64,000 bases of DNA. Source: Microglena sp. YARC. Taxonomy: Eukaryota; Chlorophyta; Chlorophyceae; Chlamydomonadales; Chlamydomonadaceae. The stretch lies in the NCBI GenBank assembly GCA_022414725.1, contig CM039466.1:19847970-19911969 (forward strand), in the 5' to 3' direction. This document shows, in pieces, positions 62,256 through 64,000 of the stretch. Each line of letters begins with the position of its first letter. The stretch's first letter is position 1. The notes under the pieces are model-generated. The model made no database searches, had not been told where the DNA came from, and saw only the letters and a list, made by a program, of their open reading frames with translations. Both the position numbers and the translations under genes were made by a program.

Positions 62256-64000
62256 TCAACTCCGCAAAAGCGCGATGAGAAATACGAGCAGGCCGATAAC
62301 CAACAGGATAACAAGGCACAGCATGTAAAAGCGGAGAATGCGGATACGAAAGCGAAACTCTGCCGAGGCAGTGCAGGCCTCAAGTTGCAACCGCAGCTCA
62401 CTACCAGCCAAATCTACTACATGCGAATTGGTACTAGCTGACAAGGCTGTGATGCCCTCAAATTCCATGCCAACGGGCAGATCCAGCTTATGCAGATTGC
62501 TACACGCTGACAAGCCTCTGATGTCCAGAAGTTGCATACAGCCAGAAATATCCAGCTTTTGCAGATTGCTGCTCGCTGACAAGGCTGTGATGTCCTGAAG
62601 TTGATAACATTGAGACAGATTCAGGGTATGCAGATTGCTGCACGCTGACAAGGCTGCTGCGTCCTGCAGCTGCAGGCAACCTGACAGATCTAGACTACGC
62701 AGCAGGTTGCTACATGCTGACAAGCCACTCAGTGCCAGGCGCTGATCGCACCAACACAGATCCAGACTACGCAGATTGCTACATGCTGACAAGCCACTCA
62801 TGTCCAGAAGGCGCTCACATCCAGACAGATTCAGGGTATGCAAATTGCTGCACGCTGACAGGGCTGTGAGATCAAGAAGACAGATTCAGCTCATGCAGTT
62901 TGCTATATGTTGACAAGGCTGTGATGTCCTGAAGTCGCTCACAAGCACACAGATTCAGTTCATGCAAATTGCAACACTCTGACAAGGCTGTGATGTCCCG
63001 AAGTCGATCACAAAAAGTCAGGTCTATAGTACGCAGATTTCTACACGCTGACAATGCTGTGATGTCCTGAAGTTCACCACAAGAACACAAAAGTAGAGTA
63101 CGCAGATTGCTACATGCTGACAAGCCACTCAATGCCTGAAGTTGATGGCAACCATCCCAGTCAGATCTAGACTACGCAGATTGCTACATGCTGACAAGCA
63201 AGCCACTCAATGCCTGAAGTTGATGGCAACCAGTCAGATATAGACTATGCAGATTGCTACATGCTGACAAGCCACTCAATGCCTGAAGTTGATGGCAACC
63301 AGTCAGATCTAGACTACGCAGATTGCTACATGCTGACAAGCCACTCAATGCCTGAAGTTGATGGCATCCAGTCAGATCTAGACTACGCAGATTGCTACAT
63401 GCTGACAAGCCACTCAATGCCTGAAGTTGATGGCAACCAGTCAGATCTAGACTACGCAGATTGCTACATGCTGACAAGCCACTCAATGCCTGAAGTTGAT
63501 GGCAACCAGTCAGATCTAGACTGCGCAGATTGCTACATGCTGACAAGCCACTCAATGCCTGAAGTTGATGGCAACCACACAGATCTAGACTACGCAGATT
63601 GCTACATGCTGACAAGCCACTCAATGCCTGAAGTTGATGGCAACCAGTCAGATCTAGACTGCGCAGATTGCTACATGCTGACAAGCCACTCAATGCCTGA
63701 AGTTGATGGCAACCACACAGATCTAGACTGCGCAGATTGCTACATGCTGACAAGCCACTCAATGCCTGAAGTTGATGGCATCCAGTCAGATCTAGACTAC
63801 GCAGATTGCTACATGCTGACAAGCCACTCAATGCCTGAAGTTGATGGCATCCACACAGATCTAGACTGCGCAGATTGCTACATGCTGACAAGCCACTCAA
63901 TGCCTGAAGTTGATGGCAACCACACAGATCTAGACTACGCAGATTGTCACATGCTGACAAGCCACTCAATGCCTGAAGTTGATGGCAACCACACAGATCT
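62256..64000 (-). CDS. Second LRR protein gene, 3' part (5' end outside the window), frame broken
   Basis: From the window edge to 63184 the frame is a run of near-identical 23-residue LRRs (LSGLSACSNLRSLDLTGCHQLQA). Two compensating insertions (+4 near 63200, +5 near 63154) break then restore the frame; 63132-62872 has more varied LRRs (DITALSACRNLRTIDLTFCD). A deletion near 62875 shifts the frame, and 62843-62256 gives further LRRs, a charged segment and a C-terminal membrane helix, LRFYMLCLVILLVIGLLVFL. The overall plan matches the F-box/LRR gene at 53010-56905, so it is a paralog. Either a recent pseudogene or an assembly with indels in a repeat array. Confidence 0.75.
63187..64000 (-). 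repeat. 69-bp coding LRR tandem array, about 11 complete units
   Basis: Units differ at a few bases, chiefly ACACAG/CAGTCAG (CGC against TGC in the peptide) and CTACGC/CTGCGC. Two alternating types suggest expansion of a two-unit block. The array continues past the window end. Confidence 0.95.

Overview
The window is nuclear DNA of a eukaryote, most likely a chlorophyte green alga of the Dunaliella/Chlamydomonas type. The evidence is: short GT-AG exons separated by introns packed with satellites and microsatellites; long poly(dC)/poly(dG) tracts; plant-type gene families (an HVA22-like protein, a CIA30-domain protein); Ty1/copia and LINE elements; and a short TTTAGGG-type telomere-like stretch. 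The species assignment is inference.

Layout: 140-2316 (minus) holds two exons of an HVA22/REEP-like gene with satellite arrays in and beside it (about 0.3-5.8 kb). 7204-17545 (plus) is a six-exon gene for a CIA30-domain protein; exon-sized pieces of it are repeated as decayed copies in its own introns. 18241-23172 (plus) is a complete four-exon gene for a small secreted LysM protein with a GC-AG intron and a LINE fragment in intron 2. 23.7-48.85 kb is a nest of transposons built on a minus-strand LINE tail. Element A (Ty1/copia, 23799-30727, near-identical LTRs) is inserted in that LINE. Element C (30984-48765, 228-bp LTRs, CATGT target duplication) is inserted in the same LINE. C in turn contains element D (33991-40039), a 3'-truncated copia element E (about 40640-45757) and a second LINE fragment (about 46.4-48.25 kb). 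The left LTR of D contains two tRNA-type SINEs.

C and D are related and carry Gag, a CCHC knuckle, a protease-like motif and a conserved downstream domain I do not recognise (called X here). Neither has reverse transcriptase, RNase H or a complete integrase. This gag-pro-X family is the best candidate for something undescribed. A and E separate gag from pol by a single in-frame stop (UAG in A, UGA in E) followed by Glu-Val codons, which suggests stop-codon readthrough.

48.8-53 kb is repeat-rich intergenic DNA with several SINEs and a hAT-type MITE, both types with clear target duplications. 53010-56905 (minus) encodes an F-box/LRR protein with a C-terminal membrane segment. 57-60.4 kb has no gene I can support. 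60.4-62 kb is a LINE remnant with a 39-bp minisatellite in its ORF. 62256-64000 (minus) is the 3' part of a second LRR gene whose array of nearly identical 69-bp repeats runs off the window. Several reading frames are broken by 1-base shifts, at least one in a homopolymer, so some breaks may be assembly errors.
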